Positions 26,346 to 36,140 of a stretch of DNA of 64,000 bases are shown piece after piece. Both the position numbers and the translations under genes were made by a program. This DNA is from Indibacter alkaliphilus LW1. Its GTDB lineage: Bacteria; Bacteroidota; Bacteroidia; Cytophagales; Cyclobacteriaceae. Where the stretch lies: assembly GCF_000295935.2 (NCBI RefSeq), contig NZ_ALWO02000023.1:496001-560000 (forward strand). Direction: 5' to 3'. Within the stretch, counting starts at the first letter, position 1, and each line of letters begins with the position of its first letter. A model generated the notes under the pieces. The model was given only the letters and a program-made list of their open reading frames with translations. It was not told the origin of the DNA and searched no databases.

Positions 26346-26956
26346 AAGTATCTTATTTCAAAATGAGCTATAATTGAAATTCACTCAAAGTTATATTTCC
26401 ATTATATAGCTTTACGATTAAAAAACCGAAGGCCGGGTTGCACGGGTTGATGAATAAAAAGGGAGACTGATAATCTAAAAACCTCAAAGGTCGCAAACCT
26501 TTGAGGTCCTCCCTACCGCGACGACAGGACCTCGAAGGTTTTTCTCTGAGACCAAACCCTGATTAAAACCAAAACTAAAAATCATTATGTCATATTTTTA
26601 CCACATAGTTCATGAAGAGCACATAGAAAATTTAAGATATTCTTTTAAAGAAAAAATGGAAACTGCCTAAAATCTATGTGTTCTCTGATTCTATGGGTAA
26701 ATTTTTTCCGGAGTTTATTTGCCTCTTTTTCATGATTTTTCACATCGTCTGTGCCTACGGCACTTTGGATACTTGCTCTTTATCCTAATCCCGGCAATGA
26801 ATTACCGGGATAAGATATCGGTCATGACCGCCCGGATGACCGGTCGGACGTGCCTCATCCTTTACTCAACCCTTCAACCTACTCGGTCTCAATTCGTAAA
26901 TCTAAAATCTAAAATCTAAAATTTTCATCCCTCGTCCTTCATCCTTCATCCTTTCC
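26346..26956. repeat. gene-free spacer with inverted and simple repeats
   Basis: The CAAAATGAGC leader at 26359-26381 resembles 24790-24810. ACCTCAAAGG (26481-26490) and CCTTTGAGGT (26498-26507) are a perfect inverted pair, followed by a third variant, ACCTCGAAGG near 26529; related units lie at 46505-46530. GGATGACCGGTCGGACG near 26836 resembles GGATGACCAGTCGGAAAG near 29484. AATCTAA repeated about three times near 26900-26920 and ATCCTTC units at 26935-26955 lead up to the permease stop codon. No gene is seen. Confidence 0.6.
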
Positions 26957-29371
26957 TTACTCGCTTTTCAATATCTCCGCCGGATTTCTCTTGGCTACTC
27001 CTATGGAATGAAATCCTACCACGAGCAAGGCCAATATCAAAACCCCAAATCCTACCCCCAAATACATCAGAAAGGGCATTTCGATTTTATAGGCAAATTC
27101 CTGTAACCACATATTGCTGAGGTAGTAGGCAGGGTAAACAGCCAATGCAAATGAAATCAACACCAACCATACATACTGTGTGGAGATCAATCCGATAAGC
27201 TGTAAAACTCCTGCTCCAAGAACTTTTCGAATGCTTATTTCTTTGGTCCTTTGGGCAATAGTGAAGGAAGAAAGTCCAAATAATCCCAATATGGAAATCA
27301 GGATGGCCATGCCTGAGGCAAAGCCAAATACGCCTTGAATCTTCCGGTCTTCTTCATAGAATTGGGCCAACTGCTCATCCATAAAACTGAATGAAGCCGT
27401 TTCCTCAGGATACATTTCTTTGTAAAGATTTTCCAACCTTTCTTTGGCATAAGCCATGTTTTGTTTGCCTGATACTTTGGTTATCAACAGGTAGAAATAA
27501 TCCGGATTATAGGTCAATGCCATGGGCATTATCTCTTCCTTCAGGCTTCTTGCATTGAAATTGTCAATGACTCCAACGATGGTTTTATTATCCCCGCCAA
27601 ACCTAACAATGGTACCGACAGCTTCCGAAGGGTTACCGAAACCTGCTTCATGGAGAAAATTCCTGTTTACCAAAAGTTCATCCTTCTGATTATTGGATTT
27701 TCTTCCTGCCAATAATTTGAGCTGATGGACGTCCACAAAGCTTGAGTCCACATTCATCACATGAATGTTTATCCTCGTTTCACTGGTATCTCTGGGTACA
27801 ATAAGATCAGAGGTCCAGATGCTGTTGGAAGAAACTAATACGCCACTAAGGCTTACTCCTTCAACAAAATTTTCATTTCTCAATCTATCTGCAAAGGTTT
27901 CTCTGGTATCCCTTTCTCCCATAAATGGAAGATTGGTATATAGCACGGCATCCTTTTCAAAACCCAAAGGCTGGGACTTGATAAATTTTAGTTGGGAAGT
28001 CAGTACAGTGACCAAAATGATAAATGCAATCGATGCAGAAAACTGGATCACTGTAAGATTCTTTCTTAGAAAAACACCCACAGAAAAACCTTGAACATGA
28101 TGTACTTCCCCTTTGAGGGCTCTTTGGGGCTGGTATTTTGCCAGCACAAAAGCCGGATACAGTCCGGAAACAAAAGTAAGGAGCAGCATTAAAACAAAAA
28201 GAAAAACAAGGCTCAGGCTATTGAAATAGGACGGCTCGAAACCTTGGGGCAGGTATTCCCGAAAATATTGTGTAATCAGGTCTGCAAATAAAATTGCAAC
28301 AAATCCTGAGATCAGGACAATGGCAAAAGTTTCACTTAGAAACTGAAAAATCAATTGCCCTCTCCGGCTCCCCAAGGTTTTTCTGATGCCCACTTCTTTG
28401 GCCCTGTTGATGGCCTGGGCGGTTTCCAGGTTGATAAAGTTTAGGCAAGCCAACAACAAAATGATGAAACCTATATAAATCAACCCATCCAACATGGACC
28501 TGGAAACTGCTGTATTGTCAAAATTTTCATTGAAATGGAAATTCGCTAAGGGTTCAGCAAAAAATTCATTCTTGGAATTCGCATCTTCAGCGTAGTATTT
28601 ATCTGAAATGGTTTTCAGCCCCTCCTCAATCTCTGATTTGCCAGTATGTTCAGCTACTAAAACAAACAACTGACTTGAAGTATTGAGATTGCCCCAACTT
28701 TGAAGCCCATACCAATCTTCCTTACCCTTTTTTTTGATCGTACTGAAAGAGATGAAATCCTGGAAAAAGAAATCTGTTTTTTGATCATAATCCCTGACAA
28801 CACCTTTGACCTGCGCCATGATGGAATCATTGGCATCCAACCAAAGAATCTCTTTTCCCAATACATCGTGAGGGGCCGATCCTGGAAAATATTTTTCCAT
28901 ACTGGCTACTGTTATCACTGCTGATTCAGGTTCATTCAAGGCAGTATAGGGATCACCTGCCAGCCATTCCCTTTGGAAAATCTGCATAAAACCAGGATCT
29001 GCAAATGCCACTTTATTGCTTCGGCCCAACTGCCGGTTTTGCTCTGGTATGGACACCATGGTTTCATGCAGAATATATAAGCGTCCTTTTTGGAAGATAT
29101 TGGCAAGTTCTTCGTCTACCACTTCTCCCAAAGGACCCGGTGTGGCAGAGCTTTGGAAAAAGCTTCCGGGTTCCCATTCTATACTGGAATTGATCCTGTA
29201 AATCCTATCAGCATGATCATGGAATGTATCAAAGCCATGGGCAAACCAAACCACGTTGAAAACCAACAAACAAACAGCCATTCCCAAAGAAAGCCCCAAC
29301 ACATGGACCAATGTGCGAAGCTTGTTTCTTTTGATGTTTCTAAGAGCGATTGTAAAATAATTTTTAAGCAT
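26957..29371 (-). CDS. FtsX/MacB-type ABC permease 1
   Basis: 804 residues from the ATG at 29371, where MLKNYFTIALRNIKRNK matches the starts of the sister proteins; a start eight codons earlier is possible. Architecture as in all six of these permeases: N-terminal helix (about 20-42), MacB-type periplasmic domain (about 45-265), three helices of the first FtsX core (about 285-410), a further helix, a second periplasmic domain (about 450-670) and a second FtsX core (about 680-795). Conserved marks are NRAKEVGIRKTLGS, QRTKEISIRKVLGA and the C-terminal RNPAEILKSE. It is the last of three consecutive permeases and no ATPase is adjacent; the gap of 154 bases to the previous gene has no visible promoter of its own. 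Confidence 0.93.
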   Translation of the reverse strand: MLKNYFTIALRNIKRNKLRTLVHVLGLSLGMAVCLLVFNVVWFAHGFDTFHDHADRIYRINSSIEWEPGSFFQSSATPGPLGEVVDEELANIFQKGRLYILHETMVSIPEQNRQLGRSNKVAFADPGFMQIFQREWLAGDPYTALNEPESAVITVASMEKYFPGSAPHDVLGKEILWLDANDSIMAQVKGVVRDYDQKTDFFFQDFISFSTIKKKGKEDWYGLQSWGNLNTSSQLFVLVAEHTGKSEIEEGLKTISDKYYAEDANSKNEFFAEPLANFHFNENFDNTAVSRSMLDGLIYIGFIILLLACLNFINLETAQAINRAKEVGIRKTLGSRRGQLIFQFLSETFAIVLISGFVAILFADLITQYFREYLPQGFEPSYFNSLSLVFLFVLMLLLTFVSGLYPAFVLAKYQPQRALKGEVHHVQGFSVGVFLRKNLTVIQFSASIAFIILVTVLTSQLKFIKSQPLGFEKDAVLYTNLPFMGERDTRETFADRLRNENFVEGVSLSGVLVSSNSIWTSDLIVPRDTSETRINIHVMNVDSSFVDVHQLKLLAGRKSNNQKDELLVNRNFLHEAGFGNPSEAVGTIVRFGGDNKTIVGVIDNFNARSLKEEIMPMALTYNPDYFYLLITKVSGKQNMAYAKERLENLYKEMYPEETASFSFMDEQLAQFYEEDRKIQGVFGFASGMAILISILGLFGLSSFTIAQRTKEISIRKVLGAGVLQLIGLISTQYVWLVLISFALAVYPAYYLSNMWLQEFAYKIEMPFLMYLGVGFGVLILALLVVGFHSIGVAKRNPAEILKSE

Positions 29372-29525
29372 TTCGGCATTATTTAAGATTGGCAAATTAG
29401 TGTGGGAAGAGTGAGGTTTACGGGATTATCTGGGAAAATTTAACTCTCTCACTAATCAATTTTCATCCCACATCCCCGCCTGGATGACCAGTCGGAAAGG
29501 GTCATCCTTCCTATCTAAGGTTTTC

Positions 29526-31982
29526 CTATTCTCCCTTCAAAGAGTCAACAGGATTGATACGAGCTGCCCTGAAAGACTGCACACCCATGACTGTCCAAGC
29601 TACTGCCATCACTAAGCCCATCACTATCAAAAGCGTAGTCCATCCCAGATCAATCCTATAAGTATAATCCTGTAACCATTTGTTCATTCCATACCAGCCA
29701 AGTGGTGCAGCAATGACAAAAGCGATAAGCACAAGTTTTGTAAATTCTTTGGAAAGCAACAACACCAAGGAGCTTACCGATGCACCCAATGTCTTTCTTA
29801 TTCCGATTTCTTTTCTTCTTTGTTCTGCCGTGAATGCCGTCAGAGCAAATAAGCCCATGCAGGCAATAAAAATCGCAAATCCGGTAAACGCCGCAAACAC
29901 TTTTCCAATCCTTGTCTCGGAGGCATACATGGATGCAAACCGATCATCCAAAAAACTATATGTGAATGGTTGACCCGGTGCTAATTCATTCCATTTTCCT
30001 TCAAGTAGCGACAAGACTTCTTTGGTATCTTCTGCCTGGAACTTGAATGATGCTATCCCAGTAGGGTTGGGATCTATAAACATTAGAACCGCACCAATAT
30101 TTTCCTTCAGTGATTCAAAATGGAAATTCTCCACCACTCCTATAACAGTTCTCAGCTCAGCATTTTCGGTACTGAAGCCATTGTCATTGTCTCCGGAGAA
30201 AGAGGATATTTTTTGCCCAATTGGATCACCATCGAAATTGAAATTTTTGACAGCAGTCTCGTTCAAAATAACCCCTGAAGAATCTGAAGGAAAATCCAAA
30301 CTGAAGTCCCTGCCCTGAATCACTTTCATCCCCAGGGTACTGATATAATCAAAGTCGACTCTCCAATTTTGAATGGAAACCAGGTTTTCCTGATTCTGAA
30401 TATCCCTACCTGAGACCCACCAAGGGGTATCTGATCTATTGGTCCCCGAAACAGGCAAATATCCACTCAAAGTACCTTTTTCAATCAAAGCACTTGAAAT
30501 TACCTGCTCTTTAAATGCTTGCTTCTGACTACCCATTGCATAGAGATCATGCACCATGATGATCTGATCCTTACTAAATCCGAGGTTTTTATTTTGTATA
30601 AAATTCATTTGTGAAAAAAGCACTATGGTACAGAAAATCAGTATGATTGAAATTGCAAACTGAAAAACCACCAAAGAACTCCTGACTGATGAACTTTTCA
30701 TTCCTTTGGATATATCTCCTTTGAGAACTTTGGAAGGATTGAATCCTGAAAGAAAAAGAGCCGGATAAGCCCCTGCAATCAACCCAACGATCAAAGCACC
30801 TAAAAGCAGATACAAATAAAACATTACATCCGTAAGAGGAAGTTTTAAGCTTCTTCCTGCCAAATCATTGAAAAAAGGCAATAACAAGGAAGCCAATAAA
30901 ATGGCCAGCAAAAAAGAAAAAAGACTCATTATAAAGGTTTCACCTAAAAATTGACCTATCAGTTCATTCCTGCCTGAACCCATCGTTTTCCTAACACCTA
31001 CTTCCTTGGCCCTATTGGATGATTTGGCTGTAGCCAGGTTCATAAAGTTGATACAGGCAATCAATAAAATGAATACAGCTATCGCGATAAACAGATAAAT
31101 GTATGTAATAGAAAAGTTTGCTTTGAACTCCCCTAATAAATCAGAATGTAAATGTATGTCCAATAATGGCTGTAAACCGTAATCTACTTTGTTGCCTGAA
31201 GCCTTAAATTGTTCCAAGGTAAAATCTTCACCCAAAACCTGTTTCAATACTGGAGCCATGTGCTTTTCACTCATTGCCCTGATTTTCTCCTCCATAGCAT
31301 TGGGATCAGACCCAGGATGAACAAGTAAATAGGTTTGGAAATTATTACTCAACCATTGACCGCTTTTGGCTTCAGCCAAGCCTTCTGCTGCCAACAATGC
31401 ATGAAATTGAAAATGGCTGTTTTCAGGAATATCAGCAAAAACCCCAGTGATGCTGTAAGAGGTCTTGTTATCAAGAATCAGACTTTGACCGATTGCATTT
31501 TCTCCCTTGAAGAACTTGTCAGCCAAGCTTTGACTCACTAGCATGGTATTTGGTTCATCCAAAGCCTTTTCTCTACTTCCCTGTACTAAAGGAATATCGA
31601 AAACATCCAAAAAGCTTTTTCCTGCAAATACTACATCATTTTCTTTGATATTGTCCTCATATCTTTTGATCAAAAATGAACCTTGTTGTCTAAAATGAAC
31701 AGCTGCTTCGACTTCAGGGATTTCAGCTACCAAGGCCTCAGCCATAGGTGCAGGAGCAAATGTCATATTCATGGCATTGCCACCAAAGACAATATCTGAA
31801 CTGATTCTGTAAATTCGCTCTGCATTGGGAAAATGCCTGTCATAGCTCAATTCATTTTTAACAAAAATTGCGATAATCATGCATAGAGCCATTCCCAATG
31901 ACAGACCCAATACATTGATAAAGGAAATGCTTTTGGTCTTCCAAAAGTTTCTAAGGGCAATTTTCAGTATATTACGGAACAT
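29526..31982 (-). CDS. FtsX/MacB-type ABC permease 2
   Basis: 818 residues with two FtsX halves. The N-terminal MFRNILKIALRNFWKTKS is followed by a membrane helix and a MacB periplasmic domain; the first core carries NRAKEVGVRKTMGSGRNEL, the second EQRRKEIGIRKTLGA, and the end is INPVDSLKGE. The gene begins 28 bases after permease 3, without room for a promoter, so it belongs to that transcript. Such permeases do not move substrates through the membrane but transmit ATP hydrolysis to the periplasm, for lipoprotein release, efflux via TolC or control of hydrolases. The substrate cannot be told. Confidence 0.93.
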   Translation of the reverse strand: MFRNILKIALRNFWKTKSISFINVLGLSLGMALCMIIAIFVKNELSYDRHFPNAERIYRISSDIVFGGNAMNMTFAPAPMAEALVAEIPEVEAAVHFRQQGSFLIKRYEDNIKENDVVFAGKSFLDVFDIPLVQGSREKALDEPNTMLVSQSLADKFFKGENAIGQSLILDNKTSYSITGVFADIPENSHFQFHALLAAEGLAEAKSGQWLSNNFQTYLLVHPGSDPNAMEEKIRAMSEKHMAPVLKQVLGEDFTLEQFKASGNKVDYGLQPLLDIHLHSDLLGEFKANFSITYIYLFIAIAVFILLIACINFMNLATAKSSNRAKEVGVRKTMGSGRNELIGQFLGETFIMSLFSFLLAILLASLLLPFFNDLAGRSLKLPLTDVMFYLYLLLGALIVGLIAGAYPALFLSGFNPSKVLKGDISKGMKSSSVRSSLVVFQFAISIILIFCTIVLFSQMNFIQNKNLGFSKDQIIMVHDLYAMGSQKQAFKEQVISSALIEKGTLSGYLPVSGTNRSDTPWWVSGRDIQNQENLVSIQNWRVDFDYISTLGMKVIQGRDFSLDFPSDSSGVILNETAVKNFNFDGDPIGQKISSFSGDNDNGFSTENAELRTVIGVVENFHFESLKENIGAVLMFIDPNPTGIASFKFQAEDTKEVLSLLEGKWNELAPGQPFTYSFLDDRFASMYASETRIGKVFAAFTGFAIFIACMGLFALTAFTAEQRRKEIGIRKTLGASVSSLVLLLSKEFTKLVLIAFVIAAPLGWYGMNKWLQDYTYRIDLGWTTLLIVMGLVMAVAWTVMGVQSFRAARINPVDSLKGE

Positions 31983-32010
31983 ATAATCTGTATTTAATTG
32001 GGTTCAATAA

Positions 32011-34389
32011 CTATTCACTTTTGAGAGCATTTGAAGGGTTGGTCCAAGCTGCCTGAAGAGATTTGTATCCTACTGTGAAGACTGCAATTAAGCCTACCAA
32101 AATCAATGAGAATGCATAAAATTGCCAGGATAATTGGATTTTTGAACTGTAATCTGAAAGCCATTTTTCCATCAGATAACCCGCAAGTGGTGCTGCTAAA
32201 GCAAATGAAATCAACAAGAGAATGATATACTCCTTGGAAAACATCGCCAAAACCTGTCCTGAGCTAGCACCCAAAACTTTCCTGACTCCTATTTCTTTGG
32301 TTTTCATCGCCGCCATAAAGGAAACCAATCCATAAAGCCCAATGGACCCCACTATCACAGCTATAAAGGAAAAAATGATAAAGAGTGTAGTCATCCTTTG
32401 CTCCAGCTCATAGAATTTTGCAATTTTTTCGTCCAGGAAGCTTGCTTGGAAAGGGAATTCCGGATAAAGGTCTTTAAATACTTCTTCTGCTTCTGCCATC
32501 ACCAAATTGGCATTGGAACCGGTTATTTTTAACCCTACTGTGCTAAACAGGTGTTTATTTTGAAATATAAATGTAGGCTCTTTGTCAGACTTGAGGGAAG
32601 ACCCATAAAAATCTTTGATCACCCCAACAATGGGTGCGTCTATTCCACCAATATTTACATAAACACCCAGAAGATCTTCGGATTTTTCAAACCCCGACTT
32701 TTTGGCAAAAGACTCTGTAGCCAAGTAGCGCGTTACTGTATCTTCTTTGATGAGGTTTTCTCCATGCAATAATTCCAAACCGTAGGTATCCAAATAATAT
32801 TCATCTGCGGGCTTGATAAATACCGTGTACTCTTCCCTGCTTTCCACCATGATCGCATTGGTGGAAGAAGTAGAGCTGGAGGCAGGCTCTGTAAATGAAA
32901 TTGAGGCATTGTCCACTCCTCCTAGGTTTCTAAGTCGTTCAACCAGAAGCTGAGCTTTATCAGGATTGCGCTCTGGAATGGGAAAACTTACGATAGCATC
33001 TTTTTGAAAACCTATATCCGCAGTCCTTAAATGGTTCATCTGCATCACCAAGACCAAAGTTCCAATGATAAAAAATTGGGTGATCATAAACTGAAATACA
33101 ACAAGGCCCTTCCTCATCAGGTAAGAGCTTGTTTGCTTAGACTGATACTGTTCTTTTATCGCCCGAACAGGATTCAATTGACTGATGGTCAAAGAAGGGT
33201 AAATGCCTGAAATTAAGGTTATCAGTAACCAAATCCCCATCACCGTCAAAATTCCCAATGGAGAAAATATAATATAAAAATCAGCTTGGGTACCTAGAAA
33301 ATCATTTAAGTATGGTAATGCCAGACTTCCGATCAAAAAGGCGATAAAGATTGAAAAAAGGCAAATCAATCCTGTTTCACTCAAAAACTGCAAAACAATA
33401 TGTTTTTGGTGACCTCCAAAGACTTTTCTTAGCCCTACCTCCTTTGCCCTTTTGCCAGAAAGTGCCGTACTCAAATTGATAAAGTTGATACTTGCAGTAA
33501 GCAAAAGGAAAAATGCTACTCCAAGCATCACATGAATGGAATTGGGAGCGACCTGATACCCAAAATTCCCATAGCGTTCATCAAAATGAATTTCTGAAAG
33601 TGGCTGAAGCTTGTGAGCTCTATTGATCTTAGTGTCTTTTCCAAGATATTTTTCAACAAAAGCAGGCAATCCTGCTTCTACATATTCCCTGGACTCTTGA
33701 TCAGGCAATACTACATAAAATTGGTCATCACTATATATGCTCAACCAGGCTCCCTCTTCTCTTTTTTGTCTTAAATTTTCGTAGGATAAAAAGATGTCAA
33801 ATGGAAAATCAGTGTTATCAGGAAAATCATCCATCACAGCTGTAATTGCATACACATCCCCCTTATGAAATTGAAAGGTATTGCCTACCACATTGGATGT
33901 GCCAAACAATTTTTCTGCATATTTTTTAGATATCACCGCCTGATTGGATTCGTTCAGTATACCTGAAGAATTCCCTCCTTGAATTTTTCTATCAAAAACT
34001 TTGAAAAAGTCATCAGAGGTATAAGCAATGTTGGACTCCATAAAAAACTTTTCATCTTCGCCTTTCCGTACAGCTACCAAACCATTATGCCCTCCGGAAA
34101 TCAATACAGATTTATCAATTTCCGGAAAATCATTTTTAAACGCTTCCGGCAAAACAGCAGGAACTCCAGAGGTATAATATTCCCTTGATCCTTCAAATGT
34201 ATCAGTCACTACTCTGTAAATCTGATCCGACTTGTCGTGATATTGATCAAAACTTCTGATATGAGAAACCAAAGCGAAAACCAAGAGACAGGAACTCACG
34301 CCAAGACTCAATCCAAAAATATTGATCGCTGAATAAAGCTTTCTTTTGGATAAATTTCTCCAGGCTATAAGTAGATAGTTGTAAAACAT
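32011..34389 (-). CDS. FtsX/MacB-type ABC permease 3
   Basis: 792 residues. The start MFYNYLLIAWRNLSKRKLY is the conserved N-terminus. The first core has GKRAKEVGLRKVFGGHQ, the second MKTKEIGVRKVLGA, and the end is TNPSNALKSE. The periplasmic regions are the most divergent part compared with the other copies. It is the first gene of the three-permease unit and lies behind the sigma-54-like promoter at 34447-34545, 47 bases before the ATG after allowing for the -12 element. Partner ATPase is proposed to be the product of 12281-12955. Confidence 0.93.
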   Translation of the reverse strand: MFYNYLLIAWRNLSKRKLYSAINIFGLSLGVSSCLLVFALVSHIRSFDQYHDKSDQIYRVVTDTFEGSREYYTSGVPAVLPEAFKNDFPEIDKSVLISGGHNGLVAVRKGEDEKFFMESNIAYTSDDFFKVFDRKIQGGNSSGILNESNQAVISKKYAEKLFGTSNVVGNTFQFHKGDVYAITAVMDDFPDNTDFPFDIFLSYENLRQKREEGAWLSIYSDDQFYVVLPDQESREYVEAGLPAFVEKYLGKDTKINRAHKLQPLSEIHFDERYGNFGYQVAPNSIHVMLGVAFFLLLTASINFINLSTALSGKRAKEVGLRKVFGGHQKHIVLQFLSETGLICLFSIFIAFLIGSLALPYLNDFLGTQADFYIIFSPLGILTVMGIWLLITLISGIYPSLTISQLNPVRAIKEQYQSKQTSSYLMRKGLVVFQFMITQFFIIGTLVLVMQMNHLRTADIGFQKDAIVSFPIPERNPDKAQLLVERLRNLGGVDNASISFTEPASSSTSSTNAIMVESREEYTVFIKPADEYYLDTYGLELLHGENLIKEDTVTRYLATESFAKKSGFEKSEDLLGVYVNIGGIDAPIVGVIKDFYGSSLKSDKEPTFIFQNKHLFSTVGLKITGSNANLVMAEAEEVFKDLYPEFPFQASFLDEKIAKFYELEQRMTTLFIIFSFIAVIVGSIGLYGLVSFMAAMKTKEIGVRKVLGASSGQVLAMFSKEYIILLLISFALAAPLAGYLMEKWLSDYSSKIQLSWQFYAFSLILVGLIAVFTVGYKSLQAAWTNPSNALKSE

Positions 34390-34446
34390 AAAACCGGTAA
34401 TTTGTATTCGATAAACACTTTTTCAAAAATACTGTAGACCCTATTT

Positions 34447-34545
34447 TCAATACCAATGCCAAAGAAAAGCTTCAAAAACCTCTGAACAGAGGCGATTGGG
34501 ACGAAAAACTCTGTTAAAGACGGACAAATCCGTCCGCATCCGAAC
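34447..34545 (-). promoter_or_regulatory. sigma-54-like promoter and activator site (permease 3-2-1 unit)
   Basis: On the minus strand TGGCATTGGTATTGA (34461 to 34447) is the best of the four -24/-12 elements, with TTGA at -12. GTCCGCATCCGAAC at 34532-34545 differs by two bases from the perfect palindrome of the ATPase-TolC promoter and starts 71 bases upstream. A second inverted pair, GACGGA/TCCGTC (34519-34534), overlaps it, so paired activator sites are possible. Confidence 0.65.
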
Positions 34546-34656
34546 AAAACTTTATACTTGACATTTTTAATTATATTAGTTCAGTTTTTAGTCTATCAAG
34601 TATTCACAAAGAGTAACTGGATGCTAAAATCAAATCTAACTTTAAACCTATTAACT

Positions 34657-35619
34657 ATGAAAAACAAACAAAAAGCAATTAGAATGTTGGCTGCAGTTCT
34701 CACTGCAGCGATCTACCTTGTACCTTTTACAGAGCTTTTGGCACAAGATGGAACTATTTATCCTTTGGATACACCAGAAGAACCAAATGCGATTCCGCTT
34801 GGAACAGGAGGAGTAGAAAATCAGCCATCTCCTGAAACTTGGTTTTTACAGTGGGGAGACCCTATGGCAAGAAACATTTCTACTGCGACACTTACCCCAT
34901 TTTTGCCAGATCCCGAAAAGGCTAACGGAACTGCTGTCATTGTTGCACCAGGAGGAGGTTTTAGCTGGTTGTCTATGGGAAATGAAGGTTGGGAAGTAGC
35001 AGAAGCTCTTGCAGCTCAAGGAATAGCTGCTTTTGTACTCAAATACCGATTAAACCCTACAGCAGAATCATTAGAAGACTTCTCGGCATGGATGAACCGT
35101 CCCCGAACCCCGGCCCCAGTGAATAGTTCAAATACTGCTGAAAGTACCACAAGGTCAGCGCCACCACAAAGAAACCTTAGCAATCAATTGGAGGATGCGG
35201 AAGCGGCTTATGACATGATAGTTTCACGTGCTAAGGAATGGGGAGTAAATACCGACCGAATAGGAATGATCGGTTTTTCTGCAGGAGCAGGCCTGACCAT
35301 GCATTCTACACTAAATTCCGAAAAGATGAAACTTGCCTTTATCGGACCAATTTATGGTGGAATGGGAGCTGTGGATGTCCCAAAAGATGCTCCACCCATG
35401 TTTAATGTAATTGCAACAGACGATTTCTTGTTTTTAGGTCAAACAGGAATAATTGAATCTTGGTATAATGCTGGAATTCCCGTAGAATTTCATTTATACC
35501 AAAATGGCGGTCATGGCTTTGGATTGGGAAACCCTGACCGTACAAGCAATCGCTGGTTTGATGCCTTTATTTACTGGTTGGAAGTAAATAAGTTCATACC
35601 CTCAAAAAGTGCTGGATAA
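34657..35619 (+). CDS. secreted alpha/beta hydrolase (BD-FAE/acetyl esterase-like)
   Basis: 320 residues from the ATG at 34657, where a signal peptide (to about LLAQ, residue 30) begins; the open frame extends 33 codons further upstream without signal character. The oxyanion region is VIVAPGGGFSW, the nucleophile elbow GFSAGAG, and NGGHGFG carries the catalytic His; an acidic partner is likely in ATDDFLF. These are marks of the esterases often annotated as xylan or acetyl esterases in Bacteroidota. A low-complexity stretch of Ser, Thr and Pro lies at about 150-180. Divergent from permease 3. Substrate specificity is a guess. Confidence 0.85.
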   Translation: MKNKQKAIRMLAAVLTAAIYLVPFTELLAQDGTIYPLDTPEEPNAIPLGTGGVENQPSPETWFLQWGDPMARNISTATLTPFLPDPEKANGTAVIVAPGGGFSWLSMGNEGWEVAEALAAQGIAAFVLKYRLNPTAESLEDFSAWMNRPRTPAPVNSSNTAESTTRSAPPQRNLSNQLEDAEAAYDMIVSRAKEWGVNTDRIGMIGFSAGAGLTMHSTLNSEKMKLAFIGPIYGGMGAVDVPKDAPPMFNVIATDDFLFLGQTGIIESWYNAGIPVEFHLYQNGGHGFGLGNPDRTSNRWFDAFIYWLEVNKFIPSKSAG

Positions 35620-35633
35620 AATCATGCATGAAA

Positions 35634-36059
35634 TTAATCCGCCAATGTTGACAATTGAAGCCAAAATTCCTCAATCTTCAAAATAGCTCCCAAAAACTCC
35701 TCCATGTCCAGGGGTTTTTTCACATAGCTATTGCTATGGTTTTCATAGGCTTTCTCCACATCTATATGACTGGAGGAAGTGGTCAACATAATTACCGGAA
35801 TCTTCTTTAAGCTAGCATCTTCCTTTATCTGCTTCAACACTTCATGTCCGTTGAAAATAGGGAGATTGATATCGAGTAGAATCAGGTCAGGTTTAGAAGC
35901 ATTGGTGAATTTTCCTCTTTGGAATAAAATATCCAATGCTTCCTTTCCATTTCTGGCAACAGTGATGGCTGTTTTGATTTTACTTTCCTCAAAAGCATCA
36001 AGCGTAAGGACAATATCACCCTCGTTATCCTCTACCAATAGAATTTGTGCAGGCTTCAT
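35634..36059 (-). CDS. Rcp1-type single-domain response regulator
   Basis: 141 residues, a receiver domain only. The acidic pair Glu10-Asp11, phospho-acceptor Asp63 (LLDINLP), Thr93/94 and Lys115 (KKP) are present. The VEDNEGD start and length are those of the Rcp1 group that takes phosphate from Cph1-type kinases with HDLQEPLR H-boxes, exactly the group of the kinase encoded just upstream on the same strand, 81 bases away. Without an output domain it must act by protein contact or hand the phosphate on. Confidence 0.93.
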   Translation of the reverse strand: MKPAQILLVEDNEGDIVLTLDAFEESKIKTAITVARNGKEALDILFQRGKFTNASKPDLILLDINLPIFNGHEVLKQIKEDASLKKIPVIMLTTSSSHIDVEKAYENHSNSYVKKPLDMEEFLGAILKIEEFWLQLSTLAD

Positions 36060-36140
36060 ATCTTATTTTTTTTACATAAACCGCTTTACTTGAAAGCGTT
36101 TTTATCTTTCCGGCTTTCGCTAATGTAATAAATTAATCCT

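Noticed and set aside
26481-26507. Inverted pair ACCTCAAAGG/CCTTTGAGGT as a terminator
   Set aside because: No T-run follows on either strand and variants recur elsewhere in spacers, so it is listed as a dispersed repeat.
36070-36110. CGCTTT...AAAGCG hairpin with T-run on the + strand
   Set aside because: No + strand gene ends here; it lies in the spacer between kinase and response regulator, and the stem is short.
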